Source: Myxococcales bacterium
GTDB taxonomy: Bacteria; Myxococcota; Polyangia; Nannocystales; Nannocystaceae
Reading direction: 5' to 3'
Length of the DNA stretch: 64,000 bases
Assembly (NCBI GenBank): GCA_016793465.1
Contig: JAEUJW010000055.1
Coordinates: forward strand, 186,001-250,000
Each line of letters opens with the position of its first letter. Within the stretch, counting starts at the first letter, position 1. Positions 1-11,191 of the stretch are shown one piece after another. The notes beneath the pieces were generated by a model. The model was not told the origin of the DNA, did no database searches, and was given only the letters and a program-made list of their open reading frames with translations. The position numbers were made by a program, and so were the translations under genes.

Positions 1-285
1 GGGGCTGTTCTCGAGGTTGGCGGTGCGCACGCCGCAGCCGAGCATGAGGCCGTCGTGCAGCACCTGGCCGTAGTGCTTGTCGCGCAGGCAGGCGGTCGGG
101 TGGGCGGCGTCACAGTCGGCGCCCCAGTCGTACTGGTTCTGGGTGCGGTAGCCGCAGGTCTCGGCCGCGCGCAGGGCCGGCGGGTCGCCGGGGTCGGGCG
201 CGGGGCCGGGCGGGTCTGGCGGGTCGCAGCCGGCGATCGCAAAGCACGCCACGAGGTACGAGAGCTGGCGATGAAGCTTGGACAT
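1..285 (-). CDS. Lipoprotein, C-terminus cut off by window edge
   Basis: The minus-strand frame opens with ATG at 285 and stays open to base 1, giving the first 95 residues. A short basic n-region and hydrophobic stretch lead to the lipobox AIAGC (Cys20), followed by a Pro/Asp-rich linker (about residues 21-37). After that come CGYRTQNQYDWGADC and further Cys residues, suggesting a disulfide-bonded extracytoplasmic domain. I do not recognise the domain, and the C-terminal part lies outside the window. The lipobox, the linker and GC-biased codons support a real gene. Nothing here shows its function; a surface or periplasmic lipoprotein is the safe reading. Confidence 0.75.
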   Translation of the reverse strand, partial: MSKLHRQLSYLVACFAIAGCDPPDPPGPAPDPGDPPALRAAETCGYRTQNQYDWGADCDAAHPTACLRDKHYGQVLHDGLMLGCGVRTANLENSP

Positions 286-391
286 GACCCCTGTTCCCCC
301 TCCCGCCGAGTTCGGCATACATTGAACGGATAGCACCGCGGGGATGGAAGTCCGTCGGGCGATCCCCGCAAGTTCGGCGGGGGGCAGCGGC

Positions 392-1786
392 TCATTCGTT
401 CGGGGTCAGCTCGACCGCGGTGACGTCTCCGAAGCCCTTGGCGGGCACGACGCGGAGGCGGCGCTGGGCGGCGAATTCGCCGTCGCGGATGCACTGCGGG
501 AGCGTCAGCACCGAGCCGGGCGAGGCCGCGGCCTCGAGGCGGGCGGCGAGGTTCACCGTCTCGCCGATGACGGTGTACTCGAGGCGGGCGCGCGACCCCA
601 TGTTGCCGAGCACGAGCGGGCCGGCGGCCACACCGACGCGGATCTGCATGGGGCGGCCGCCGACCTCGGCGAGCTGGTCGTTGCAGCGCGGCATGGCGCG
701 CTGGATCTCGAGGCCGCAGCGCACGGCGGCCTGCGCGAGCGCGGCGAGCGGGCGGCTGGCGTCGGGCGAGCTGAACACGACCATCACGCCGTCGCCGACG
801 CGCTTGTCGATCACGCCGCCGTGCTCGAGGATGACCTGGTCGATGTGTTCGAAGTAGATGTTGAGCTGGCGGACGGCCTCGCCGGCGCCGACGCTGTTGC
901 AGCGGCGGGTGAAGTCTTTGATGTCGGCGAACAAGACGGCGCCCTCGGTGGCGCGGCCGCCGAGCACCAGCTCCTCCTCGGGGTTGATGCGGATGGCGTC
1001 GAGCAGGTGCTGCGGCAGGTAGCTGGCGATCTTGCGGCGGTGCAGCTCGGCGTCGCGTTGCTCGGTGTGCACGTCGTCGAGCGAGCGCAGGAGGCCGGGG
1101 ATGGTCGCGCGCACGTACTCGCGGATGCGGGCGAGCTCGGCCAGGGGCTCGGCCACGGTCGGCGACTTGGGATAGAAGATGTCGTAGCGGCAGTGCTGGA
1201 CGTGCGGGCTCTGGTGGATGCAGTGGGTGTGTCTGACGCGGGCGGGCGGGCAGTTCCAGATGGTGGGGATGGCCTCGAAGAACCCGCGGCGGTTCCAGCA
1301 GGCGCCGGGGCGGTCGACGACCTCGCCGGTCATGACGGCGGTGATCGAGGAGAAGCCGGGGCGGTGGTCGACGAGGCGCATGCGGGTGATGCGGTTGCCG
1401 CGGGTGTACATCTTCTCGATGTCGGCGAAGAACCGGTCGGGGCCCTGCATGGCCCACAGCAGCAGCCACAGCGGGCCCATGCCCTGGCGCTTGAACATCG
1501 AGCCGGCGGCGGCGCGCCACAGCTGCCACATGGGGTGGCCGTAGTCGGGCGAGGTCGGCAGGCCGTAGAGGTGGCGGGCGGCGGCGTCGCAGAAGCGGCG
1601 GTCGAACTCGACGGAGATCCAGCGCTCGGAGTCCTGCAGGTACTCGAGGCTGAGGCCGGCGTCCTCGACGATGCGGCGGGCGACGGCCTCGCCGAAGCGC
1701 TCGCCGAAGTAGGTGATCAGGCTGAGGGCGAAGCGGTTGCTGAGGTGCGCCTTGGTCAGGGCGGGGTCGTACGAGCGCACGCGCAT
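392..1786 (-). CDS. Class III adenylate/guanylate cyclase with N-terminal sensory-like domain
   Basis: 464 aa. Residues about 283-455 form a class III nucleotidyl cyclase domain. FADIKDF (286-292) supplies the two metal-binding Asp, GDGVMVVF (331-338) is the central block, and YTVIGETVNLAARLE contains the transition-state Asn and Arg. It should convert ATP or GTP to the cyclic nucleotide; substrate specificity cannot be read safely. Residues 1-210 are an unrecognised domain with a Cys/His-rich stretch (178-200) that could bind a ligand or metal. A short helical linker (about 212-265) joins the two. I see no membrane segment, so a cytoplasmic sensor-cyclase is likely. Three 27-bp repeats lie immediately upstream of the start. 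Confidence 0.9.
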   Translation of the reverse strand: MRVRSYDPALTKAHLSNRFALSLITYFGERFGEAVARRIVEDAGLSLEYLQDSERWISVEFDRRFCDAAARHLYGLPTSPDYGHPMWQLWRAAAGSMFKRQGMGPLWLLLWAMQGPDRFFADIEKMYTRGNRITRMRLVDHRPGFSSITAVMTGEVVDRPGACWNRRGFFEAIPTIWNCPPARVRHTHCIHQSPHVQHCRYDIFYPKSPTVAEPLAELARIREYVRATIPGLLRSLDDVHTEQRDAELHRRKIASYLPQHLLDAIRINPEEELVLGGRATEGAVLFADIKDFTRRCNSVGAGEAVRQLNIYFEHIDQVILEHGGVIDKRVGDGVMVVFSSPDASRPLAALAQAAVRCGLEIQRAMPRCNDQLAEVGGRPMQIRVGVAAGPLVLGNMGSRARLEYTVIGETVNLAARLEAAASPGSVLTLPQCIRDGEFAAQRRLRVVPAKGFGDVTAVELTPNE

Positions 1787-1802
1787 CGCGGGGTGTCCAG
1801 CT

Positions 1803-1883
1803 TATCAGGCCCGAAGGGCCGTGAAGACTTGTCAGGCCCGGAGGGCCGTGAAGACGTATCAGGCCCGGAGGGTGGTGAAACGA
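1803..1883. repeat. Three tandem 27-bp repeats
   Basis: Three adjacent 27-bp units (1803-1829, 1830-1856, 1857-1883) share the core TCAGGCCCGGAGGGCCGTGA. The third has drifted at its right half. Each unit contains the inverted repeat GGCCC-gga-GGGCC, so each could form a short hairpin. The array fills most of the space between the end of the fatty-acid-hydroxylase-type gene and the start of the cyclase gene (both minus strand), so it sits in the cyclase 5' region. No spacers separate the units, so it is not a CRISPR array. Confidence 0.85.
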
Positions 1884-1892
1884 CCGGGCCCG

Positions 1893-3011
1893 CTACGCCA
1901 TGAGGTAGTGCAGGAGCACCACGCCGGCGATCACCCGCGCCAGCTCGAGCGGCCAGGCCCAGGGGCGGCGCTCGAACAGGCCGGCCCAGGCCACGGTGCC
2001 GGCGGTCAGCAGGGCGACGCCGGCGAGCACCACGGCGGGCGGGGCGCTGGCGCTGTGGATGAGCAGGGCCATGGTCGCGGGCACGGCGAGCGCGGCCTGG
2101 ACGGCGATGTAGGTGGCGAGGGCCGGGGAGGCGGGCACGTCGAACGGGTGGGCGGCGCGCTCGCGCAGCTCCTCGGGGTCGGCGGGCGGGACGAGGCCGC
2201 CTGGGCGCCAGCCGGGCGGGGCGACGAACGCGTAGAAGAAGCCGCGCCAGTCGGGGGCGGAGCGGGCGAGGCGGACGACGTCGAGGAGCGGCTGGAGGTT
2301 GGCCCACAGGGGGTTGAGGCTGCGCAGCGGCTTGGTGGTGCCGTAGACCGGGCGCTCGACCTCGGGCTCGAAGGTGCGAAAAAGGCGGTCCCAGACGATG
2401 AGGACGCCGCCGTAGTTCTTGTCGAGGTACTGCGGGTTGATGCCGTGGTGCACGCGGTGGTGCGACGGCGTGTTGAGCACGGCCTCGGCCGGGCCGACGC
2501 GGCGGATCAGCTCGGTGTGGATCCAGAACTGGTAGAGCGTGTCGATCGCCTTGCACACGAAGTAGACGACCGGCGGCACGCCGAGCAGGGCCAGCGGGAC
2601 CGCGAAGGGGATGAAGGTGAAGCTGGTGAACACGGCCTGGCGCAGGGCCACGGCGAGGTTGAGGTCCTCGCTGTGGTGGTGCACGACGTGGGCGGCCCAC
2701 AGCGCGTTGACCTCGTGGCTCATGCGGTGCCACCAGTAGTACGAGAGGTCGACGAGCAGGAGGCCGAGCAGCCAGGTCGAGGGCGCGGCGGCGTCGAGCT
2801 CGACCGCGTGGAAGAGCTCGTAGACGGCGACGTAGGCGAGCACGCCGAGCGAGGCCGAGAAGATGTTGAAGAGCTGGGAGGTGATGCCGCAGGCGACGTC
2901 GCTGACGGCGATCGAGAGGTGGTAGATGCGGCGGCCGCGGCGGCGGGCGACGAGCGCCTCGATCGCCATCAGGGCGATGAACGCGGGGATCGACCAGGCG
3001 ATGAGCTGCAC
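1893..3011 (-). CDS. Sterol desaturase / fatty acid hydroxylase family membrane protein
   Basis: 372 aa, strongly hydrophobic with several membrane segments. It carries the three His clusters of the di-iron FA_hydroxylase family in order: HRMSH (95-99), HVVHH (108-112) and HRVHH (about 185-189). Family members include C-5 sterol desaturase, C-4 methyl oxidase and alkylglycerol monooxygenase; the order and length fit a bacterial member of unknown substrate. Residues 290-372 add a C-terminal segment with two or three further membrane helices. It acts in the inner membrane on a lipid, using O2 and electrons from a redox partner. Sterol synthesis is known in Nannocystis, so a sterol or ether-lipid substrate is plausible but unproven. 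Confidence 0.88.
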   Translation of the reverse strand: MQLIAWSIPAFIALMAIEALVARRRGRRIYHLSIAVSDVACGITSQLFNIFSASLGVLAYVAVYELFHAVELDAAAPSTWLLGLLLVDLSYYWWHRMSHEVNALWAAHVVHHHSEDLNLAVALRQAVFTSFTFIPFAVPLALLGVPPVVYFVCKAIDTLYQFWIHTELIRRVGPAEAVLNTPSHHRVHHGINPQYLDKNYGGVLIVWDRLFRTFEPEVERPVYGTTKPLRSLNPLWANLQPLLDVVRLARSAPDWRGFFYAFVAPPGWRPGGLVPPADPEELRERAAHPFDVPASPALATYIAVQAALAVPATMALLIHSASAPPAVVLAGVALLTAGTVAWAGLFERRPWAWPLELARVIAGVVLLHYLMA

Positions 3012-3053
3012 GCGGTCTTCACGATGCGCCGCGGGCCCTCGGCGGGCAAGCGG

Positions 3054-4097
3054 TCACCAGAATTTCCACCACGGGCGGGCGGACTCGGCGCTGCCCGGGT
3101 GGTCGAGCAGGCTGTCCTCGGGGGCGTGCTCGTCGGCGGCCTGCATGCCGAGGCGGCCGAGGCCTTCGAAGAAGCTGCGGCGCAGGCCGAGGTCGGGGCG
3201 GGCGAGCGGCCAGGTCGCGAGCTCGACGCGGGCGGCGGCCTCGACGGCGTGGCGCAGGATCTCGGGGGCGGCGGTCCCGGTCGAGCGCGCGAGGACCTCG
3301 GCGCACTCGCGCACGCGGTCGTGGTGGGCGGCGTCGATGGCGAGCACGCGGCCGAGGGCGTAGACGTGCAGCGCGCCGGTCGCCGGGAACATGGTCGCGA
3401 AGGCGAGGAGGGCCTCGGGGTGGTTGGGCCGCAGGTGCAGCGCGTGCAGCAGGCAGTGCGCGGCCTTGCCGGCCATGCCGAGCTTATTAAAGGCGACGGC
3501 GAGGTCGGTGAGGATGCCGGCGGCGGCGGGCAGCAGCTTGTCGCCCTGGCTGGCGCCGGCGTGGCGGATGCCCTCGAGCAGGTGGGGGATCGCGGTGCCG
3601 TGGTCGCCGCGGGCGCGGTGGGTGCGGCCGAGCAGGTGGTGGACGGCGGGGACGCGCGAGCCGTCGGCGATGGGGGTCAGGAGGGCGACGACGTGGTCGA
3701 GGCGGCCGGCCGAGAACTCGTGGAGGGCGCGGGCGTGGGTGCCGGTCCAGTCGTGGACGAGGCCTTCGCTGAAGCGGTCGAGCGGGAGCACGCCGCCGCG
3801 GCCGTCGACGATGCGGGCGGGGCAGGAGCGCAGGGCGTCGGCGGCGGCGACGACGTGGGGCAGGTCGGCGGGGCGGATGGGGATGTCGATGGGTCCGACC
3901 TGGCGGTCGGGCACGGACAGGCAGTAGCTGACGATGCCGGTGCCGCCGCGGCGGACGTCGAGCTCGACGAACATGTCGCGCACGAGCGCGGAGGCGCGGG
4001 GGAGGTCGCTGGCGAGGAAGGAGAAGACGGGCGACTCGTGCTCGCCCCAGGTGTGAAATTCGTAGCTTCCTCCGACGATCACGCCACCCGCGGCCAT
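3054..4097 (-). CDS. Protein with helical-repeat core and C-terminal PWWKFW tail
   Basis: 347 aa, no signal peptide. Residues 1-110 look like a mixed alpha/beta domain; residues about 125-290 are helical and resemble degenerate TPR-type repeats (for example the block around LGRTHRARGDHGTAIPHLLE). The protein ends in RPWWKFW followed directly by the stop. A closely similar ending (KRPWWKLW) closes an unrelated small protein at 19478-19699, so the tail looks like a separable short motif. I do not recognise the family. The gene lies between an S9 peptidase gene and the hydroxylase gene on the same strand but with gaps of about 40-110 bp, so co-transcription is only possible. Confidence 0.8.
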   Translation of the reverse strand: MAAGGVIVGGSYEFHTWGEHESPVFSFLASDLPRASALVRDMFVELDVRRGGTGIVSYCLSVPDRQVGPIDIPIRPADLPHVVAAADALRSCPARIVDGRGGVLPLDRFSEGLVHDWTGTHARALHEFSAGRLDHVVALLTPIADGSRVPAVHHLLGRTHRARGDHGTAIPHLLEGIRHAGASQGDKLLPAAAGILTDLAVAFNKLGMAGKAAHCLLHALHLRPNHPEALLAFATMFPATGALHVYALGRVLAIDAAHHDRVRECAEVLARSTGTAAPEILRHAVEAAARVELATWPLARPDLGLRRSFFEGLGRLGMQAADEHAPEDSLLDHPGSAESARPWWKFW

Positions 4098-4206
4098 GGT
4101 CCGATGACACCCGGCGTGGCGGAGGGTGTCAAGGCGAACGAGCGCGCGGGGGCGCTCCGCGACGTCGTCCGAGCGCGGCTCGAAGTGAGGCCGCGCCTCC
4201 GCGGCG

Positions 4207-6414
<2,208 letters not shown>

Positions 6415-6469
6415 GGCCGGACAGGGTAACGCTTGTCGCGCGCGCCCGGGAATTTTCGCAGGGAACGGC

Positions 6470-7597
6470 TCAGCGCCGGCGGCGGGGCAGGGCGAGCAGG
6501 GCGGCGAGCGCGAGCAGGGCCGGCGGGGCGTCGGGGGCGTCGCTGCAGGCGCAGGCCTTGTCGCCGTCCTGGTCGGGGTCGGTGTCGCTGCCGGAGCCCT
6601 CGGAGCCGGGGTCGGAGTCGCCGCTGGTCGGGGTGTCGGAGTCGCCGCCGCCGGGGGCGAACGGCTGGCACATGTTCGGGTCCCAGCTCGAGTCGTTCAC
6701 CACGGCGCACTGCTCGAGCGGGCAGTCGAGGGCGGGCTCGATCGGCTGGGGGCCGAGCTGGGCGGCGAACTCCTCGCCGAAGCACTGCGCGGCGCCCTCG
6801 GCTTTGGCGCCGGTCGCGAGGTCCTCGGCGGTGAAGCGGACGCACACGGGGGCGGTCAGGCCGTCGAGGGTGGCGGTGAGGTCGAGCGTCGGCGCCTGCG
6901 CGCCGTCGTCGACCTGCAGGGTGTAGAGGATCTGCGCGGCGGCCGGGCCGGTGGTCGCGGGCTGGCCGGTGATAGCGAGGGAGAACGAGCCGTGGCCGGC
7001 GGTCGCGCCGCACTGCGCGGGGTCGAAGTCGACGTAGCTGCCGCCGCAGCCGCCGTAGCCCTGCGTCGGGGGCGGGGCGCCCTCGCAGCAGGCCAGGGTC
7101 TGCAGGCTGATCACGGCGGCGAGCGTGAAGGTGGGCTCGGCGGTCAGCGTCGGCGCGGCGAGGGCGGCGCCGGGCGCGGGGTCGACGGCGATCGCGGCGG
7201 ACAGCGGGACCTCGGCGGGGAAGCAGGCGTCGGTGCCGACGGGGTTGGTGACCGCGCCGGTCAGCGCGTAGGCGGCCCCGGGCTCCCACGCCTCGGCCGG
7301 GCGCCAGACCAGCACGTCGGGGCTGGCGGTGGTCTCGAGCGCGCCGGCGATCGGCTGGCCGTCCCTGGTGACCTCGAGGACGACGCCGGCGAACGGGTCG
7401 CCGGCGCCGACGCGGTCGCCCTGCAGCACCAGCACGCCGTCGGCCGGGATCTGGGCGGCGTTGACGGGGCCGAGCGCGGCCCAGCCCTCGAGGCCTTCGC
7501 AGGGGTCGTAGTAGCCGGGGCAGGCGCCGGCCTCGCCGGGCACGAGGGCGATGAGGGCGACGGGGAAGGCCAGGGAGCCGAAGGGTAGGGTAAGCAT
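6470..7597 (-). CDS. Secreted protein with MYXO-CTERM-like C-terminal sorting tail
   Basis: 375 aa from ATG 7597, chosen because it begins a clean signal peptide (MLTLPFGSLAFPVALIALVP then GEAGAC). The body is rich in beta-type segments and Cys pairs, including one block with CCEGAPPPTQGYGGCGG. A Ser/Gly/Asp/Thr linker (about 320-350) precedes CACSDAPDAPP, a hydrophobic stretch and the final RRRR. That ending (Cys-rich motif, transmembrane helix, Arg cluster) matches the MYXO-CTERM sorting signal recognised by myxosortases, so the product is probably processed and anchored at the cell surface. The core domain is not recognised. The frame stays open further upstream, but that extension is Arg/Pro-rich and unlike a protein. 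Confidence 0.8.
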   Translation of the reverse strand: MLTLPFGSLAFPVALIALVPGEAGACPGYYDPCEGLEGWAALGPVNAAQIPADGVLVLQGDRVGAGDPFAGVVLEVTRDGQPIAGALETTASPDVLVWRPAEAWEPGAAYALTGAVTNPVGTDACFPAEVPLSAAIAVDPAPGAALAAPTLTAEPTFTLAAVISLQTLACCEGAPPPTQGYGGCGGSYVDFDPAQCGATAGHGSFSLAITGQPATTGPAAAQILYTLQVDDGAQAPTLDLTATLDGLTAPVCVRFTAEDLATGAKAEGAAQCFGEEFAAQLGPQPIEPALDCPLEQCAVVNDSSWDPNMCQPFAPGGGDSDTPTSGDSDPGSEGSGSDTDPDQDGDKACACSDAPDAPPALLALAALLALPRRRR

Positions 7598-7772
7598 GCC
7601 GTCCAGGCTACGGCAGCGTGGTGGGCCGGTGAAGGGCCCGCACGGGCCGAGGGCTGGGCCGCGGGCCGGAGCGACGGGCGGGGGCGGGGCGGGCCGGGTG
7701 GCATTTTTGGCCGAAGACTCGCGTTGAGCGGCGAGCGCGGGTAGCGTCCGGCCCCCGATCCCGCGCGGCGCG

Positions 7773-9410
7773 ATGCTCTTCGTCAGCTTCGACTTCCTGC
7801 TCTTCATCTTCCCGGTGCTCCTGCTGTCGTGGGCGCTGGCGCATGTGCCGGCGCTGCGCACCGGGCTGCTGATCGCGGCCAGCTATTTCTTCTACATGGC
7901 GGGGCCGCACACCGACCCGCTGCAGCCGCCCTGGTACTTCGTGGGGCTGCTGCTGCTGTCGACGGTGCTCGACTACGTGTGCTCGCACCGCATCGCGGCC
8001 GAGCGCTCGCAGTTCGCCGCCGGCGACGCGGGGGCGAGGCGCCGGCGCAACGCCTGGCTGGCGGCGAGCCTCGTCGGCAACCTCGGGCTGCTCGCCTACT
8101 TCAAGTACACCAACTTCCTGCTGGGGGCGTTCGGCGACATCTGCCACGCGCTCGGCATGGACGTGGCGGTGCCGTTCCTCGAGCTGACCCTGCCGATCGG
8201 CATCAGCTTCTACACGTTCCAGACGCTGAGCTACACCATCGACGTGTGGCGCGGGCGGCTGACGCCGGAGCCGTCGTTCCCCAGGTTCGCGCTGTTCGTG
8301 GTGTTCTTCCCGCAGCTGGTGGCCGGGCCCATCGTGCGGGCCCACGAGTTCCTGCCGCAGCTGCACCGCCCGCCGCAGCTGTCGCGCGCCGACATGAGCC
8401 TGGGGATGTACCGCATCCTCATCGGCATTTTTAAGAAGGCCGTGCTGGGCGACTGGATCGCGGCGAACTTCACGGACGCGGTGTTCGCGGCGCCGGACAC
8501 CTACACGTCGATGGAGATCCTGCTGGCGCTGTACGCCTTCACGCTGCAGCTGTACGCCGACTTCGCCGGCTACTCGGACATCGCGATCGGCGTGGCGCTG
8601 CTGCTCGGCTACCGGCTGCCGGAGAACTTCGACCGGCCCTACCAGTCGCGCAATCTGGGCGAGTTCTGGCGGCGCTGGCACATGACGCTCTCGACCTGGC
8701 TGCGGGACTACGTGTTCTTCCCGCTCGGGGGCAGCCGCGGCTCGCCGGGGCGGGTGTACTTCAACCTGTGGCTGACCATGTTCCTGGTCGGCATGTGGCA
8801 CGGGGCCAGCTGGAACTTCGTGATCTACGCCAACGTGCACGCGCTGGCGATGGTGTTCAACCGCTGGAACCGCCTGCGCCCCCGCGGGCCGGCGACGCTG
8901 GCCCGCAGCGCGCCGTGGGTGGTCGGCATGCTGCTGCTGTTCGCGGCGGTGCTCGGGCTGGCGCAGGGGGTGCTCGAGCTGGCGTGGGAGCCGTCGCTGG
9001 GGCTGGCGGGCTTCGCGGTGGCGATGTTCCTGCTCGTGGCCTGGCTGCCGGAGACCGGCGGGCGGCTCAACACGGCGCTGCACGTCCTGCTGACCTTCCA
9101 CTTCACGGTGCTGTCGCGGGTGTTCTTCCGCGCCGACGACCTCGACGTCAGCAAGGCGATGATCGCGGGCCTCCTGCGCTTCGACGAGCACCTGCTGCGC
9201 CCGGGCCTGATGACGCCGTGGCTGTGGGCTGCGCTGATCGGCGGGATCGCGTATCACATGACCCCGAAGTGGTGGGTCGACCGGCTCGGCTTCGACGCGT
9301 TCCGGCGCCTGCCGGGGGTGGTGATCGGGCTGCTGCTCGCCGGGCTGGCGCTCGGGGTGCACATGCTGCTGTCGAGCGGGCCGCGGGCCAACATCTACTT
9401 CCAGTTCTGA
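7773..9410 (+). CDS. MBOAT-family O-acyltransferase (AlgI-like)
   Basis: 545 aa polytopic membrane protein, about 10-12 hydrophobic segments. It carries the MBOAT hallmarks: the YFKYTNFL region, a long PIGISFYTFQTLSYTIDVWRG block, RRWHMTLSTWLRDYVFFPLGG, and the invariant His in MWHGASWNF (about 342). AlgI-type enzymes pass an acyl group across the inner membrane onto an extracytoplasmic acceptor such as alginate or peptidoglycan; the acceptor here is unknown. The next gene, 9 bp downstream, encodes an SGNH hydrolase. That pairing is typical of O-acetylation systems (AlgI/AlgJ or PatA/PatB style), so the two probably form an operon modifying a polysaccharide or cell-wall polymer. Confidence 0.93.
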   Translation: MLFVSFDFLLFIFPVLLLSWALAHVPALRTGLLIAASYFFYMAGPHTDPLQPPWYFVGLLLLSTVLDYVCSHRIAAERSQFAAGDAGARRRRNAWLAASLVGNLGLLAYFKYTNFLLGAFGDICHALGMDVAVPFLELTLPIGISFYTFQTLSYTIDVWRGRLTPEPSFPRFALFVVFFPQLVAGPIVRAHEFLPQLHRPPQLSRADMSLGMYRILIGIFKKAVLGDWIAANFTDAVFAAPDTYTSMEILLALYAFTLQLYADFAGYSDIAIGVALLLGYRLPENFDRPYQSRNLGEFWRRWHMTLSTWLRDYVFFPLGGSRGSPGRVYFNLWLTMFLVGMWHGASWNFVIYANVHALAMVFNRWNRLRPRGPATLARSAPWVVGMLLLFAAVLGLAQGVLELAWEPSLGLAGFAVAMFLLVAWLPETGGRLNTALHVLLTFHFTVLSRVFFRADDLDVSKAMIAGLLRFDEHLLRPGLMTPWLWAALIGGIAYHMTPKWWVDRLGFDAFRRLPGVVIGLLLAGLALGVHMLLSSGPRANIYFQF

Positions 9411-9419
9411 GGCACGACG

Positions 9420-11054
9420 ATGACCACGCAATCGCACCACGCCGCGGACGGGCTGCTCGACCAGGAGGAGCAGAAGGTCCACGTCGAGCTGCACGGCGAC
9501 GGGGCGGGGGCGTCATACCCGCGGGGCACGTTCCGGCAGGTCGTGGGGGCGATGATCGCGACCGCGGCGGCGATCGGCGCGACCTATGCGGTGCCAGGGC
9601 TGCAGTTCGCGCGGCCGTGGCAGGCGGGCGAGGACTACGTGCCGTTCTGGAACCTGGTCGGGCGCGAGCTGCTCGGCGAGGGCGAGGCGGTGGCCGAGAA
9701 GGACGAGGAGCTGCAGGCCGCGCAGGCGCTGGCACGCGACGAGATCGAGAAGGAGGAGGCGGCGGAGCCGTTCGTCGACCGGGTGGTGCGTCCGCCGGCG
9801 CCGGAGGGCGAGAAGATGCCGGACTACCCGGGCCACGCGGAGGACGCCGACAAGGTCGAGCTGCAGCTCGAGAACGTGGAGACGCTCGACAGCTTCTACG
9901 CGGCGCTGACGGCGACCGAGCTGGGGTACGCCGGGGCGATCACGCGGGTCATGCACTACGGCGACTCGGCGATCGGCAACGACGGCATCCCCGGGGCGAT
10001 CCGCGCGCGCATGCAGGCCCGCTTCGGCGACGCGGGCCACGGCTATCACCTGCTCGGCCAGCCCAACGCGAGCTATCGCCACCAGGGCGTGCGCTTCGAC
10101 GAGCGCGCGCCGTGGGGCAACTGCTTCATCATCTTCGACTGCCGCAAGGACGGGCACTACGGGCTCGGCGGGACCACCTTCGAGTCGACGGGCGGGGCGG
10201 AGATCCGGCTGAGCACGGCGATCAAGGGGGCGATGGGGCGCAAGGCCTCGCGCTTCGAGCTGTGGTACGCGGGTATCCCGCGCGGCGGAAAAATCAAGGT
10301 GCAGCTCGACGACCAGGAGCCGGTCGTGCTCGAGACCGCGGCCGAGGCGCTCGAGGACCGCTGGTACGAGGTCGACGCCGAGGACGGCGAGCACACGCTC
10401 ACGGTGCGCGCGGCCGGCGGCGGCAAGGTGCGCGCGTACGGGGTGGTGATGGAGCGGACGGTGCCGGGCGTGGTGTGGGACGAGATGAGCCAGATCGGCG
10501 CGCTGACCCGGCGCATGAGCAACTTCGACGAGGAGCACCTGCACAGCCAGGTCCAGCGCCGCGACCCCGACCTGCTGGTGCTGATGTTCGGCGGCAACGA
10601 CATGAACACGCAGGGCACGATGGCCAAGTACCGCGAGGAGCTGACCGCGGTGGTCCGCCTGTTCCGCGGGGCCAAGGACCCGCTGCCGTGTTTGATTATG
10701 GCGCCGCTGGATCACGGGGAGCGCGACGGCAACCGCATCGTCACGCGGGACATCGTGCCGAAGATCGTCAACGCCCAGCGCGAGGTGGCGAAGGCCGAGG
10801 GCTGCGCATTCTTCGACACCTACCAGGCGATGGGCGGCGAGGGCTCGATGGGCCGCTGGGTCCGCAGCAGCCCGGCGCTCGGCGCGGGCGACCTGTCACA
10901 TTTGACGCACCACGGACACAAGGTCGTAGGCGGCATGCTGTATCGATCGCTCGTCGCGGGGTACGTCGAATATCGCAAGCGCGTCGCCGGCACGCCGGCG
11001 CCGAAGCGCGGCGACCCGGGCCAGCAGGCGCCGGCCGCCGACGATTCGCCATGA
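9420..11054 (+). CDS. SGNH/GDSL-type hydrolase-acyltransferase, membrane anchored
   Basis: 544 aa. One N-terminal transmembrane helix (about 36-58) leaves a long periplasmic part. SGNH blocks are clear: block I YGDSAIGND (Ser about 183), block III FGGND (about 391), and block V DLSHLTHHGH (about 491-500) with catalytic Asp and His. A beta-rich domain lies between blocks I and III. The gene follows the MBOAT gene by 9 bp in the same direction, so it likely receives the acyl group delivered by the MBOAT protein and places it on, or removes it from, a periplasmic polymer. An acidic, helical stretch (about 75-125) may be a spacer or interaction region. Confidence 0.9.
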   Translation: MTTQSHHAADGLLDQEEQKVHVELHGDGAGASYPRGTFRQVVGAMIATAAAIGATYAVPGLQFARPWQAGEDYVPFWNLVGRELLGEGEAVAEKDEELQAAQALARDEIEKEEAAEPFVDRVVRPPAPEGEKMPDYPGHAEDADKVELQLENVETLDSFYAALTATELGYAGAITRVMHYGDSAIGNDGIPGAIRARMQARFGDAGHGYHLLGQPNASYRHQGVRFDERAPWGNCFIIFDCRKDGHYGLGGTTFESTGGAEIRLSTAIKGAMGRKASRFELWYAGIPRGGKIKVQLDDQEPVVLETAAEALEDRWYEVDAEDGEHTLTVRAAGGGKVRAYGVVMERTVPGVVWDEMSQIGALTRRMSNFDEEHLHSQVQRRDPDLLVLMFGGNDMNTQGTMAKYREELTAVVRLFRGAKDPLPCLIMAPLDHGERDGNRIVTRDIVPKIVNAQREVAKAEGCAFFDTYQAMGGEGSMGRWVRSSPALGAGDLSHLTHHGHKVVGGMLYRSLVAGYVEYRKRVAGTPAPKRGDPGQQAPAADDSP

Positions 11055-11093
11055 CGGCCGCGGGTCGCGGGTTCACTGGCATGTACATATGAT

Positions 11094-11132
11094 CGGTGAA
11101 CAAACTCACCGGCGATAGCTCACTGGTTTTTT
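11094..11132 (+). terminator. Inverted repeat followed by a T tract after the SGNH gene
   Basis: CGGTGA (11094-11099) and TCACCG (11106-11111) form a short stem with a 6-nt loop, and a run of six T occurs at 11127-11132. The T run is about 15 nt beyond the stem, so this is not a textbook intrinsic terminator; it could instead be an operator for the next gene. Confidence 0.3.
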
Positions 11133-11191
11133 CGCGGTGACGCGAGCGGTCGGGCGATGCACCGGACGAACCGTGATATCCGAGTCTCACG

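Noticed and set aside
1803..1883. Possible CRISPR array
   Set aside because: The three 27-bp units are directly adjacent with no spacers, and no cas genes are in the window.
344..1903. Long plus-strand ORF opposite the cyclase gene
   Set aside because: It is an antisense shadow in very GC-rich DNA; the minus strand carries clear cyclase motifs, the plus frame only low-complexity Gly/Ala/Glu/Arg sequence.
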